Shown: positions 1 through 7,595, numbered from the stretch's first letter. The stretch: DNA of 13,175 nt from an uncultured Rhodoferax sp. (GCA_936943465.1 CAKZJN010000329.1:1-13175); one strand, 5' to 3'. A program made the numbers and translations. The notes: generated by a model not told the origin, from the letters alone.

Positions 1-1208
1 TAGGCCGGTGATACGCGGCCTGCAACGGTGGGCTGAATCACGCCGTTGAAGTAGATGAACTTGGGCGTGGCCATGGTGCCGGGTGCAGGTGCCGCCTGGG
101 CGACCGGCAGTGAGAGCATGCTCAGTTCGGCGGTGGCATTGACGGCGTCCGCGGGGTCACCCTTGTTCAAGCTCAGAGCCAGCACCGGCAGAGGGCGGCC
201 GACTTCTTGCAACGCACTGGCCCAGGCGCCAACCTGAAAACGGTCTGGCGTGCCATCGGCATTGCTATCAACCACGCGGTAGGTTGCGCGTTCGGTGACC
301 GAGCGGCTAACGATGGGCGCCGTGTTGACACGGCCAAACACGCTGAAATTGTTAGTCGAGTAGACCGCTTCGGTCGCAGCGCAATTGCCGGTGGTAATAC
401 CAGGGCCCACAACCATCACATAGTTGGTGGCACCCATCGTGCGAATTTCGGGCGGGATATAGCCCAGCGTGCTGCCCTGAAACGGATTGGTTTGGGTGCT
501 TCCCGTGATGGCGCCCTGAGTACCCAATGACAAATACTGCTTGCCGTCAGCGCCGGCAACGAATGGGGCGGCCGTTCCACCCGGGGTGGTGGCTCTCAGC
601 AAAAATGGCCCGACCGAGCCGGTCAGTGCGCCATCAAAACCGGCGCCAATGCCAATGTCCTCGGTGTCAGCAATGCGGCCTCCAGCCACGGCCGCAATGG
701 TTTTGGGCAAACGGCTGGGCGTGTAGAAAGTAAAGTTGCCGCTGCACGCCAGGTTGTCCACCCGCACGCGCCAGCGGTTGAAGGCAATATGCTGCCCTGC
801 CTCTGGCGTGGGCGAGTTGAACGAAGCCTCCACGCCGTTGATGAATTTAAAGCGACCGGCGCCTGCCACGGGAGTCCCCGTCTTCTTGTCCAGACCCGCG
901 GTGGTCAGGACTGAATCGAGCAGATAGTAGAAATGCTCCAGGCTGAAATTGTCCGGAAAGACCTCTGGCAGGGTGGTCAGTCCCGCGGGCGGTGCAGCCG
1001 GTAGGATGGCGCAAATGCCGGCATTCAAGTCCACCATTTCGGTAGGCGAGCAAAACTCCAGCGCCAGTCCGTTGCTGTCCTGGTACCAGGCGGGAAACCC
1101 GTGGCTGGGATCCACAGGCCCTGTGCGCTGCAATACCGCGTGAGCAGGCTGTAAAGCGCCAGCCACCCACAGCGTGGTGGCTAACAGTTTTTGCAATGCT
1201 CTACGCAT
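1..1208 (-). CDS. Secreted protein, paralogue of the 859-aa protein at 1470-4049 (3' end missing)
   Basis: The frame is open from the ATG at 1208 to the left edge, giving 402 residues without a stop, so only the N-terminal part is present. The start has an AAAGG sequence about 9 bases upstream and is followed by a signal peptide that probably ends after residue 24 (PAHA). Mature residues 25-50 match the neighbouring 859-aa protein at 21 of 26 positions, and the likeness continues collinearly to the edge. Shared signatures are GPVDP, WYQDxNGLALE, RIADTEDIGIG, GRVNTA, LSLNKGDPADAVN and a Ca-loop-like DSNADGTPDRF near residue 315. I do not recognise this N-terminal domain and assign no function. 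The gene lies beyond a terminator and has its own copy of the upstream element, so it is probably a separate transcription unit. By analogy, the missing part may carry Ig-like repeats. Confidence 0.85.
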   Translation of the reverse strand, partial: MRRALQKLLATTLWVAGALQPAHAVLQRTGPVDPSHGFPAWYQDSNGLALEFCSPTEMVDLNAGICAILPAAPPAGLTTLPEVFPDNFSLEHFYYLLDSVLTTAGLDKKTGTPVAGAGRFKFINGVEASFNSPTPEAGQHIAFNRWRVRVDNLACSGNFTFYTPSRLPKTIAAVAGGRIADTEDIGIGAGFDGALTGSVGPFLLRATTPGGTAAPFVAGADGKQYLSLGTQGAITGSTQTNPFQGSTLGYIPPEIRTMGATNYVMVVGPGITTGNCAATEAVYSTNNFSVFGRVNTAPIVSRSVTERATYRVVDSNADGTPDRFQVGAWASALQEVGRPLPVLALSLNKGDPADAVNATAELSMLSLPVAQAAPAPGTMATPKFIYFNGVIQPTVAGRVSPA

Positions 1209-1287
1209 GGTGTGGACCTTTAGAAAAAATGCGTGGAAAAGGAGTCGTTCCCTGACCGTTCGTTTGATGCTAAGCAGCGGCAGCCTC

Positions 1288-1330
1288 CGTGTCAGTTGCT
1301 GCATCGTTGCTGGCTTGTAACGCCCTGTCA
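1288..1330 (-). repeat. 43-bp duplicated upstream block, copy 1
   Basis: Aligned without gaps to 4528-4570, it is identical at 32 of 43 positions. The matches concentrate in two 13-15 bp ends (GCAACTGACACG-type and GTTACA-type, minus strand) around a diverged 15-bp middle. It lies 80-122 bases upstream of the start codon at 1208. The pattern fits conserved protein-binding sites better than neutral duplication. Confidence 0.7.
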
Positions 1331-1331
1331 C
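1316..1331 (-). promoter_or_regulatory. RstA-box-like element upstream of the partial paralogue
   Basis: The minus strand reads GTGACAGGGCGTTACA: two GTnAC half-sites 10 bases apart, as expected for an OmpR-family dimer binding one face of the helix. Against the E. coli RstA box TACATNTNGTTACA it matches 9 of 12 defined bases, including the whole GTTACA half. It ends 107 bases before the ATG at 1208. Binding is inferred, not shown. Confidence 0.5.
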
Positions 1332-1385
1332 ACGCATCTAAACGCGTGCAGCATGGGCATTTACCGTTGCCACGCTTGAAACAGA

Positions 1386-1421
1386 AAAAAGCCCCGAAGT
1401 CATAAGACCACGGGGCTTTTT
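1386..1421 (-). terminator. Intrinsic terminator of the cusF-like/large-protein operon
   Basis: A perfect 11-bp stem (AAAAAGCCCCG at 1386-1396 pairing with 1411-1421) encloses a 14-base loop. On the minus strand it ends in a run of six T. It sits about 50 bases after the stop at 1470 and separates the two paralogues into different transcripts. The stem is A/T-flanked on both sides, so it could also work in the other direction, but no plus-strand gene needs it. Confidence 0.85.
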
Positions 1422-1431
1422 GGGGAGATCG

Positions 1432-1455
1432 GCAGTCACCGCTCAGGGTGACTGC
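1432..1455 (-). other. Perfect 9-bp hairpin between stop codon and terminator
   Basis: GCAGTCACC at 1432-1440 pairs with GGTGACTGC at 1447-1455 around a 6-base loop, 14 bases after the stop at 1470. No T-run follows, so it is not itself an obvious terminator. It may protect the 3' end of the transcript or act with the terminator that follows. Confidence 0.55.
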
Positions 1456-1469
1456 ACTGCACTGGCTAT

Positions 1470-4049
1470 TTACTGCACGTTGGCCTGGGTACAGCCGCCG
1501 AAGGCGGGCGAGTACACATACACAGTTGCAGGTCGCACAGCTTGGGCGATGGCACCGAAGTCATAGGCACCGCCGGCACCCACAACCGTTGCACCAATTT
1601 GCGTACCCAGCGTGGGGTTGTTGCAACCGGCTGCGCCGGAGGCGGCATTGGGCACACGCAGTTGCAGGCTCTGGCCTTGGGCGATGTTCACCGTGCCATT
1701 GACGGCCACCGTGCCCAGCGCAGGAGCCCGGCCAGCACGCCACAGCGCACGGGTCACACCGATCTGTTCGGCGCCGATGGCGTTGACAGCCACCACACCC
1801 TGGTCAGCCGTGATGCCAGCCTGGTCTGTGAAGGTGTAGGCCATGTTCCAGGTACCAGCGCTAGGCGCCGTGAACACCAGCTTGCCGTTGACAAACACAC
1901 CGGAACCGGCAGCCGTGGTACCCGTCGCCAAGTCCTGTGGCTGGGAGGTAAAGCGGAGTGTCGTGAGGTCTACACCGGCAGGGGCGAAGTCGTTGGCAAG
2001 CAGGTCGATGGTCACTGGCAGACCGGCCACGGCGGTATTCGCGAGGTCGTCACGTGCATCAGGCAGACCATTGAGCAGGCCGATGTTGACGGTCACTGCC
2101 GCGCGCTTGGTGGTGGTGCCCACCACGGTGGCTGCCTGGTAGTAGAACGTGTCGGTAGCACCACCGAAGTTGGCCCGGGGCGTGTAGGTGATGGTGTTGC
2201 CAGTAATGGTCAGCTTGCCGCCCTGAGCGGTGCAGTTGGCCGTGGCGGTACCTACTGTGCAGGTTGCCGTCGGATTCGGGACGGCGCAGGTGCCACCGGT
2301 CAGCGCCGTGCAGCTCAGCAGGTTGGGCACAGTAGCCACTCCCACGTCGTTGGCCAGTACATCAATCGTCACCGGTACATTCATGTAGGTGGAGGCCGCG
2401 TCGTTCTGGAACGATGCCGTGCCCGCTGCCGCACCCAGGTACATGGTTTGTGCCGTATCGGCGCCACCCGCGCTGGAGCGCACCGTCACAAAGGCCGGTG
2501 GCACCTGCACGTTAGGAATGGTCACAGAAGCCACTGCGAATTTGGAGGCGGCTGCCACCTTCATCTTGTAGTCGATGGCCACGCCCAGTGCGTCTTTCGC
2601 TGGCAAGCCGTAAGAGTCCAGCGTCAGGCAGGGGTTTGAGCAAGCGGCACCTGCTGCTGTCTGCGTCGCCGGCGTCGGTGCTGCCAAGAAGGCGCCCGAA
2701 TCAGCAGTCACTGTCAGCACCTTGGTGTTGCTGTTGTAGTTGGCTGCGGTCACGCGCAATTCGTCTACCAAGGGCACATTCACGACGGTGGGAGGCACAT
2801 CGGTAGTGGTGCGCACACGTGCGTGATTGAACGCGGGGCCGGCTTGGCCGACCACCGTGGGTTGGATCACGCCATTGAAGAAGTTGAACTTCGGTGTTTC
2901 AACTTGTCCGGGGATAACCGGGCCGGTGGTGACTACAGCGGTCTTCAACATTGCCAGTTCAGCAGTGGAGTTGACGGCATCGGCCGGGTCACCCTTGTTC
3001 AGGCTCAGGGCAACTACTGGCTCGGGGCGGCCGAGTTCCTTGACGGCATTGGCCCAGGCGCCGATCTGGAAGCGATCGGGCACACCGTCGGAATTGGAGT
3101 CCAGGGCACGGTATGTGGCGCGGTCTATGTTGGTGCGACTGGCAATAGCGGCAGTATTGACGCGGCCAAACAGGGTGATGTCGTTGATCGAGAAGGCGGC
3201 CTCGGTGGTGCCGCAAGCGCCTGTAACCACACCGGGGCCGACCAGACCGACGTAATTGGTCATGGGCATGGTGCGCACTTGGGGCGGAATGTAGGCCAGG
3301 GTGCTGTTCAGGAAGGGGTTGGGCACGTTGCTACCGGTAATGGGACCCAGGTCGCCCAGCGCAATGTATTTCTTGCCATCTGCGCCGGTGGCGAAGGGCG
3401 CCGCCGGGCCGCCTGGTGTGGCAGAGCGCAGTGCGAACGGTCCATTGGAGCCGGTCATGGCACCATCGAATGTCGGGCCGATGCCGATGTCTTCGGTGTC
3501 GGCGATGCGTACACCGGCTACACCCGTCACGGTCTTGGGAGCGCGGTGCGGGGTGTAATAGGTATAGCTACCCGAGCAAGCCGGATTGGTGTGGAACACG
3601 CGCCAGCGACTAAAGGTAATCTGCTGGCCCACTTCCGGCGTAGGCGTATTGAATGTGGCTTCAATACCGCCGACAAAGGTCAAGGCGCCCTGTGCAGGAG
3701 CCACTGCTCCCGTCTTAGGGTCCAAACCGGCGGTGGGTACCTGGGCGTTGACCATGTAATAGAAGTGTTCATGCGAATAGTTGTTCGGAAACACCTCGGG
3801 CAACAGGGTCGAACCGTCGGCCTGCTGGGGAATATCACCGGGCAGTACCGGGCAAACACCGGCGTTGAAATCGGTCAGATTGGCGGGCGTACAAATTTCC
3901 AAGGCCAGGCCATTGGTGTCTTGGTACCAAACTGGAAAGCCGTTGGCCGGATCGACAGGCCCCATGCGTTGCAATACGGCCAGCGCAGGTTGCGCCAGCA
4001 CAATGGCCGCGATGCTCGCGACCATGGTTTTTTTGAAAACAGGTTTCAT
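1470..4049 (-). CDS. Large secreted protein with cadherin-like/Ig-like repeats, unknown function
   Basis: The product is 859 residues. A signal peptide probably ends after residue 24 (PALA), so the mature chain starts VLQR like its paralogue at 1-1208. Residues 25 to about 410 form the shared domain, with WYQDTNGLALE at 41-51 and a Ca-loop-like DSNSDGVPD at 317-325. The C-terminal half is Ala/Thr/Val-rich and carries two copies of a cadherin-like motif, PVTIDVLANDV at about 559 and PVTIDLLANDF at about 678, typical of Big_9/VCBS-like Ig folds in bacterial surface proteins. There are 12 cysteines outside the signal peptide. I see no transmembrane anchor, LPxTG or PEP-CTERM tail. The ATG has AAGGA about 9 bases upstream and follows the cusF-like stop by only 2 bases, so translation is probably coupled. 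A surface or matrix partner of the oxidase is an inference; the molecular function is unknown. Confidence 0.85.
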   Translation of the reverse strand: MKPVFKKTMVASIAAIVLAQPALAVLQRMGPVDPANGFPVWYQDTNGLALEICTPANLTDFNAGVCPVLPGDIPQQADGSTLLPEVFPNNYSHEHFYYMVNAQVPTAGLDPKTGAVAPAQGALTFVGGIEATFNTPTPEVGQQITFSRWRVFHTNPACSGSYTYYTPHRAPKTVTGVAGVRIADTEDIGIGPTFDGAMTGSNGPFALRSATPGGPAAPFATGADGKKYIALGDLGPITGSNVPNPFLNSTLAYIPPQVRTMPMTNYVGLVGPGVVTGACGTTEAAFSINDITLFGRVNTAAIASRTNIDRATYRALDSNSDGVPDRFQIGAWANAVKELGRPEPVVALSLNKGDPADAVNSTAELAMLKTAVVTTGPVIPGQVETPKFNFFNGVIQPTVVGQAGPAFNHARVRTTTDVPPTVVNVPLVDELRVTAANYNSNTKVLTVTADSGAFLAAPTPATQTAAGAACSNPCLTLDSYGLPAKDALGVAIDYKMKVAAASKFAVASVTIPNVQVPPAFVTVRSSAGGADTAQTMYLGAAAGTASFQNDAASTYMNVPVTIDVLANDVGVATVPNLLSCTALTGGTCAVPNPTATCTVGTATANCTAQGGKLTITGNTITYTPRANFGGATDTFYYQAATVVGTTTKRAAVTVNIGLLNGLPDARDDLANTAVAGLPVTIDLLANDFAPAGVDLTTLRFTSQPQDLATGTTAAGSGVFVNGKLVFTAPSAGTWNMAYTFTDQAGITADQGVVAVNAIGAEQIGVTRALWRAGRAPALGTVAVNGTVNIAQGQSLQLRVPNAASGAAGCNNPTLGTQIGATVVGAGGAYDFGAIAQAVRPATVYVYSPAFGGCTQANVQ

Positions 4050-4051
4050 CT

Positions 4052-4411
4052 TTAGTTTCCTTTTACAGGTGTGGTTGCAGCCGTCAAACTGGCTTCTTGG
4101 GTTACGGTTTCCATGGCAGTGACGATGAAGTCATTGCCCTCTTGCTCTACTACGAAATGCACCTTGTCGGAGACCTTGAGGCCTTCCAACAGGGATGTGG
4201 GGCGCACCTTGAATGCCATCGTCATGGCGCCCATGCGCATGCCCGTCCATTCACCGTGCTTGATGACCACGCGGCTAGCTTGTGTATCGACCTTGCGAAT
4301 TTCTCCATCCGCAGTAGCCGACTGGGCCAGAGCCGCGCAAGACGACAACGTCAAAATTGCGCTGGCGACTAGTTTGAAAATAGTTTTTTGGTGTGTGTAT
4401 TTCATATACAT
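4052..4411 (-). CDS. CusF-like periplasmic copper-binding protein
   Basis: The product is 119 residues with an export signal, probably cut after ALA at 29. LSSC at 22-25 also fits a lipobox, so a lipoprotein is possible. The mature part matches the small CusF OB-fold, which binds Cu(I)/Ag(I) and hands it to exporters or other cuproproteins. The ligands fall at exact CusF spacing: H52, M63 and M65 correspond to E. coli His36, Met47 and Met49. The position of the copper-capping Trp44 is Met60, giving MGAMTM. GEIRKVDTQASRVVIKH is a typical first strand pair. The start at 4411 has GGAG only 4 bases away; an in-frame ATG at 4405 is better spaced and may be the true start. Having a large secreted protein rather than a CusCBA pump downstream suggests copper supply to the oxidase system more than efflux. 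Confidence 0.85.
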   Translation of the reverse strand: MYMKYTHQKTIFKLVASAILTLSSCAALAQSATADGEIRKVDTQASRVVIKHGEWTGMRMGAMTMAFKVRPTSLLEGLKVSDKVHFVVEQEGNDFIVTAMETVTQEASLTAATTPVKGN

Positions 4412-4527
4412 CCAGCTCCAGATTTGCGAGTGTTTAGGGTTGCGGGTGGATGCTGCAATGCACCTATTTCCTGAATGGCACTGCGCACTTTTCCCATGAC
4501 AGCTTGAGCGTAATTTCGCAAGGCTTG

Positions 4528-4570
4528 CGTGTCAGTTGCTTCTTTGTTAGGGCTGTGTAACGGCATGTCA
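4528..4570 (-). repeat. 43-bp duplicated upstream block, copy 2
   Basis: This is the partner of 1288-1330. Both ends are conserved (13 of 13 and 13 of 15 bases) and the middle is not (6 of 15), with identical spacing between the ends. It lies 117-159 bases upstream of the cusF-like start at 4411, in the gap after the tlpA-like gene. The rest of the 168-base gap shows no gene and no clear terminator, so read-through from the oxidase operon is possible. Confidence 0.7.
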
Positions 4571-4571
4571 A
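4556..4571 (-). promoter_or_regulatory. RstA-box-like element upstream of the cusF-like operon
   Basis: The minus strand reads TTGACATGCCGTTACA, two half-sites 10 bases apart. It matches the E. coli RstA box at 10 of 12 defined bases. Its first six bases also equal a perfect sigma-70 -35 hexamer, but the best -10 at 16 bases spacing (TAACAA) is weak. If it is the promoter, the regulator would overlap RNA polymerase here. Its 3' edge on the minus strand is 144 bases before the ATG at 4411. Confidence 0.5.
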
Positions 4572-4579
4572 TTACCCGC

Positions 4580-5146
4580 TCAATGCAAGGTTTTCAAGGG
4601 CTTGCCGGAGTCCACTGCGACCTCTTCCATCAGTTCTGCAACCAGTCTGCGCACGGGCTCACCGTGGGTGTCCATGGCACCGTGCACCACCCAGCGCGCA
4701 CGCATGCGTTTGTCGAAAATCACCGTGGCAGGTAAAGATGAAAAACGAAAATCCTGCGCGTCTGCGGACAGCCTCAAAGACGCCATGCCCGGCGGCAATT
4801 TGCTGCGCAGTTTTTCGATGGCGGTGTTGGAGTCGCCGGTGTTGACCAAGAGATATTCGACGGGCTGTGCATGTGTGGAAGCCGCGAGTTGGGCCAGCAC
4901 CGGCATCTCCTCTCGGCAGGGCGCACACCATGTGGCCCAGAAGTTGGCTACCACCACCTTGCCCATCAGGCTGCTGCTGTCGAATCGTTTGCCATCCAGC
5001 GTGTCAAAGGCCAACGCCGGTGTGCTGCCCAGATTCCAGCGCAACACCTGGGCTGCGTGAATCGTCGGTGTCGCGGTCAAAAGCCCCAAGGCCATGAGCG
5101 CAGCATCCAAGCAGCGAATGAAAGTGCCTGCGGCTGCGTGCTTCAT
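4580..5146 (-). CDS. TlpA/ResA-like periplasmic thioredoxin
   Basis: The product is 188 residues: a secretion signal (about 1-32, ending IHAA), then an AhpC/TSA-thioredoxin fold. The active site is WCAPC at 73-77 in the context NFWATWCAPCREEMP, and the cis-proline loop is SSLPATVIFD with Pro139. Proteins of this type reduce disulfides in periplasmic substrates, often the metal-site cysteines of SCO proteins or c-type cytochromes. No membrane anchor is seen beyond the signal; if uncleaved, it could tether the protein. The start overlaps the stop of the upstream six-cysteine protein (ATGA), so it is translated with it. Likely clients inferred from context are the SCO-like protein (C83/C88) and the six-cysteine protein. 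Confidence 0.88.
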   Translation of the reverse strand: MKHAAAGTFIRCLDAALMALGLLTATPTIHAAQVLRWNLGSTPALAFDTLDGKRFDSSSLMGKVVVANFWATWCAPCREEMPVLAQLAASTHAQPVEYLLVNTGDSNTAIEKLRSKLPPGMASLRLSADAQDFRFSSLPATVIFDKRMRARWVVHGAMDTHGEPVRRLVAELMEEVAVDSGKPLKTLH

Positions 5147-5931
5147 GGGGCCCCCGAAACCAATCGAAAGTCAGCCAACTGCAGTTGACCCTCTTCAATG
5201 GTCAGATGCACCAAGGCACTGCCGCCACGGGCACAGCAAGTGCGATCGCCTGCGCGGTACAGCGGCACGCTGAGCATCATGGTTTGGGGATCGGGCAGCG
5301 CGTCTTGTGGCTGCACCCGCACGCGCACGCCCTTGGGTAGCTGCGTACGCAACTGCTGCAACCAGGCCTTGCCGTCAATCGGTATCCAACGCTCTTGTGC
5401 GTAGCGAAAGAAGCGGCGTTGCTTGACCGTGGCGCCGGGTACCAACGCGGTCGTCGTCAACACGTTTTCTTTGTCGGTGCCAATCAGCACCGGACTGCCG
5501 TAGCGTGTGCCGGCCGGGTCCATGCGCGTCATGTCGGCAAACGCTTCGGGGCGATAGGCGCGGTTGCGAAACAGAATCTGGGCCTGTTTGTCGCAGGTGT
5601 CGCCTGCGGCGATCAGACAGTATTCGGCGTAGTAGAAGTCCTGAATGCCAATCGTCGCCACAAAGCCGGTGGCACCCAGGCGGCAAGACGTCCAGGGGCT
5701 ATCCGTGCCAAAGTGGATCGCGGCAGTCTGCAGGCATTCACTTTGAATCCGCGCAAAGTCCACCTTGTCTTTCGGGTCGGCCTGGACTTGTTCGATCGGA
5801 CGGTGTTGCCACTCGGAGGCCGTTGGCACCGCTTTCGTCTTTGGCGTTGTTGCTGCGGTGGTCGATGCCAGCGCGGCGATCACCAAGGTGGTCGCAAGCG
5901 GTTTCACCCAGGAGGTGTTGCGCTTTTTCAT
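5143..5931 (-). CDS. Secreted six-cysteine protein of unknown function
   Basis: The product is 262 residues from the ATG at 5931, chosen because AAGGA lies about 9 bases upstream, a signal peptide follows at once (about 1-27) and the start forms an ATGA overlap with the Sel1 gene. Upstream codons in this frame (to 6048) lie inside that gene and lack signal-like sequence. The mature protein has six cysteines at 66, 83, 105, 113, 232 and 233. The first four lie in a 50-residue cluster and the last two are adjacent in DRTCCARGGSALVHLTIE. I do not recognise the family. An even number of Cys in an exported protein, beside a TlpA-like thioredoxin with which it also overlaps by ATGA, suggests disulfides or a metal site managed by that thioredoxin. 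No catalytic motif is evident. Confidence 0.8.
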   Translation of the reverse strand: MKKRNTSWVKPLATTLVIAALASTTAATTPKTKAVPTASEWQHRPIEQVQADPKDKVDFARIQSECLQTAAIHFGTDSPWTSCRLGATGFVATIGIQDFYYAEYCLIAAGDTCDKQAQILFRNRAYRPEAFADMTRMDPAGTRYGSPVLIGTDKENVLTTTALVPGATVKQRRFFRYAQERWIPIDGKAWLQQLRTQLPKGVRVRVQPQDALPDPQTMMLSVPLYRAGDRTCCARGGSALVHLTIEEGQLQLADFRLVSGAP

Positions 5932-6959
5932 AATGAATGTTCCTTGAGGTAGAGAGTGGCTTCGGGCAGTCCCGACTTGGCCACCTGTCGCAAAAGACTT
6001 TGGCCTTGGGCAGGGTCTTGCGGCACGCCGCGCCCTTCCAACATGCAAAGTCCCAGATGAAATTGCGCCAGTGCAATGCCCTGTGTAGCGGCGTGGCGTA
6101 GCAGCTCAATCGCGCGCAACGGGTCGCGATGGACCTTTTCGCCCTGTAACAACAGCACCGCAAGGCGCGCTTGGCCTTCCAGGTTGCCCCGTTCAGCGGC
6201 CCGTTCATACCAATAGGCCGCCTCATGCTCATCGCGCTCCACTACCCAGCCCTCGGCAAACAGAGTGCCCAGTCGGTACTGCGCCTCTGCGTCGCCTTGG
6301 CGGGCTGCCTCGCTTAGCAATTCAAAAGCCATGTCGCCATGCTTCTGCACCGCATGGCCGTCCAAATACATTTGGCCCAGCAGGCTCTGTGCTGCCAGTT
6401 CACCCCGGTTGGCGGCCGCACTGAGAAGGCTGATGGCTGCGTCTTCGTCTTTGGCCACCACCGTGCCCTGCAAAAGCAAAGTGCCGAGCGCGTATTGGCC
6501 GTGGGCGCTATGGGCCGCTACCGACTGGCGGATCAGGGCAAGCCCGGACTTTTGGTCTGCGGGCGAACCGTGGCGTACCAACGCCAGGCCGAGGCGGGCC
6601 TGAGCGTCTGCATCACCGGTTGCTGCAGCGCGGCGATACCATGCCAGCGCATCGCGGTCGCTGCGGGCTACGGCCAGGCCTTGTTGGTACAGATCACCCA
6701 GAGCGGACATGGCCGCGCTGTTTCCGGCCGTGGCGGCCTTGCGGAACAGGTTGAGGGAATCTTCAAACAAGCCGCCCACCAGCGCGACCTGTCCTTGTTC
6801 AAATAGTTGGGCTGCGGTTGGTGGCGCCGGTTCCGCCCATTCCGTCTCCGTGGTGTTGGCGTGAGCGGTGTGCAAAGCTAGAAGGCATAGCAGCGCAGTA
6901 CATAGTTTTATTCCCAAAAGGGCGTGTGTGCGGACCACGAAAAAATAGGGGAAACGCAT
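5928..6959 (-). CDS. Secreted Sel1-repeat (TPR-like) protein
   Basis: The product is 343 residues with a long signal peptide, probably cut after TAHA at 34. From about residue 50 to the end, at least seven Sel1-like repeats follow, each marked by an A-x-x-x-LG-xx(Y/L)xxG core (SALGDLYQQG, YRLGTLFAEG, FHLGLCMLEG and others) and an RRAAxxGDADAQ-type second helix. Such solenoids are protein-protein scaffolds rather than enzymes. The start is 12 bases after the SCO-like stop, with only a weak GGGCGG ribosome site, so coupling to the upstream gene is likely. Its stop overlaps the next start. In this operon it may hold together the oxidase, copper delivery or secreted partners; that role is inference. 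Confidence 0.87.
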   Translation of the reverse strand: MRFPYFFVVRTHALLGIKLCTALLCLLALHTAHANTTETEWAEPAPPTAAQLFEQGQVALVGGLFEDSLNLFRKAATAGNSAAMSALGDLYQQGLAVARSDRDALAWYRRAAATGDADAQARLGLALVRHGSPADQKSGLALIRQSVAAHSAHGQYALGTLLLQGTVVAKDEDAAISLLSAAANRGELAAQSLLGQMYLDGHAVQKHGDMAFELLSEAARQGDAEAQYRLGTLFAEGWVVERDEHEAAYWYERAAERGNLEGQARLAVLLLQGEKVHRDPLRAIELLRHAATQGIALAQFHLGLCMLEGRGVPQDPAQGQSLLRQVAKSGLPEATLYLKEHSL

Positions 6960-6971
6960 GGGCCGCCCATA

Positions 6972-7595
6972 TCAAAGCGTATTGAGTACGGTGTACACAT
7001 TGCGGGCTGACGTGGCCAACGGGACCATGGCCCAGCGGTTCTTGTTGTCATCAATCAAGCGACCCGTGCTGCTGTGCAAGGTGACATCGCGGTCACGCTC
7101 AGGGTCTGGATCGACAAAGCCTTGTGCGCGGCGCAGCGTGTCAATATCCGTTTGCTGGCCGGTCAGGAACAACCAGCCCGGACCGACTTCGAAAATATCT
7201 TCCGCGTACTCTTTCAGTATCGGCACGGTGTCCAGCTCGGGTTGCAAGGTTACGGAGTAGAAAAACACGTCCTTGCCCATGCGGTCGCCAAACATGTCTT
7301 GCACCTTGCGCAGGTTGGCATTGGTGGTGGGGCAGCGCCCCTCGCTGCAACCCACTACAAAGAAGTTGAGCAACACAATGCGGTCGCGCACCAGATCGTC
7401 ATAGAAATGAAAAGTCTCACCGGTGTGGGCCACCAGCGGCACATTGGGCAACAAGCCGTGGCGTGCCGCGTAGGACAGCGGACGCTGTGCGTTTGCCTGC
7501 GCAGCCATGGCCTGGGGCGATACCAGCGCACTGGTTAAGCCGAGGGTGGCTGCCGGGCCAAGCAGGCTCGCGCCGAGAAACTTTCTCCGATTCAT
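6972..7595 (-). CDS. SCO1/SenC-like copper-delivery protein with Tat signal
   Basis: The product is 207 residues. The N-terminus MNRRKFLGA is a textbook twin-arginine signal, with cleavage likely near residue 31 (AMAA). A thioredoxin-like SCO fold follows: LLNFFVVGCSEGRCPTTNANL around 75-95, and a C-terminal TLHSSTGRLIDD with His174. In SCO proteins two cysteines and a distant His bind copper and pass it to a cuproenzyme. Here the cysteines are C83 and C88, so the motif is CxxxxC, one residue longer than the usual CxxxC; C1-to-His spacing is still 91, as in human SCO1. AAGGGG precedes the ATG. It lies 37 bases after the oxidase gene, so that enzyme rather than cytochrome oxidase is its probable client. 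Export of both proteins by Tat fits that link. Confidence 0.85.
   Translation of the reverse strand: MNRRKFLGASLLGPAATLGLTSALVSPQAMAAQANAQRPLSYAARHGLLPNVPLVAHTGETFHFYDDLVRDRIVLLNFFVVGCSEGRCPTTNANLRKVQDMFGDRMGKDVFFYSVTLQPELDTVPILKEYAEDIFEVGPGWLFLTGQQTDIDTLRRAQGFVDPDPERDRDVTLHSSTGRLIDDNKNRWAMVPLATSARNVYTVLNTL

Noticed and set aside
1542..4055. Long plus-strand open frames (365 and 410 codons) opposite the large secreted protein
   Set aside because: They are shadows of a GC-rich gene on the minus strand that has a signal peptide, domains and ribosome site. The plus-strand products are His/Gly/Arg-rich and show no domain.
5932..6048. Longer N-terminus for the six-cysteine protein, starting at 6048
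   Set aside because: The added residues are Arg/Pro-rich, lie inside the Sel1 gene and would bury the signal peptide. The ATG at 5931 has a good ribosome site.
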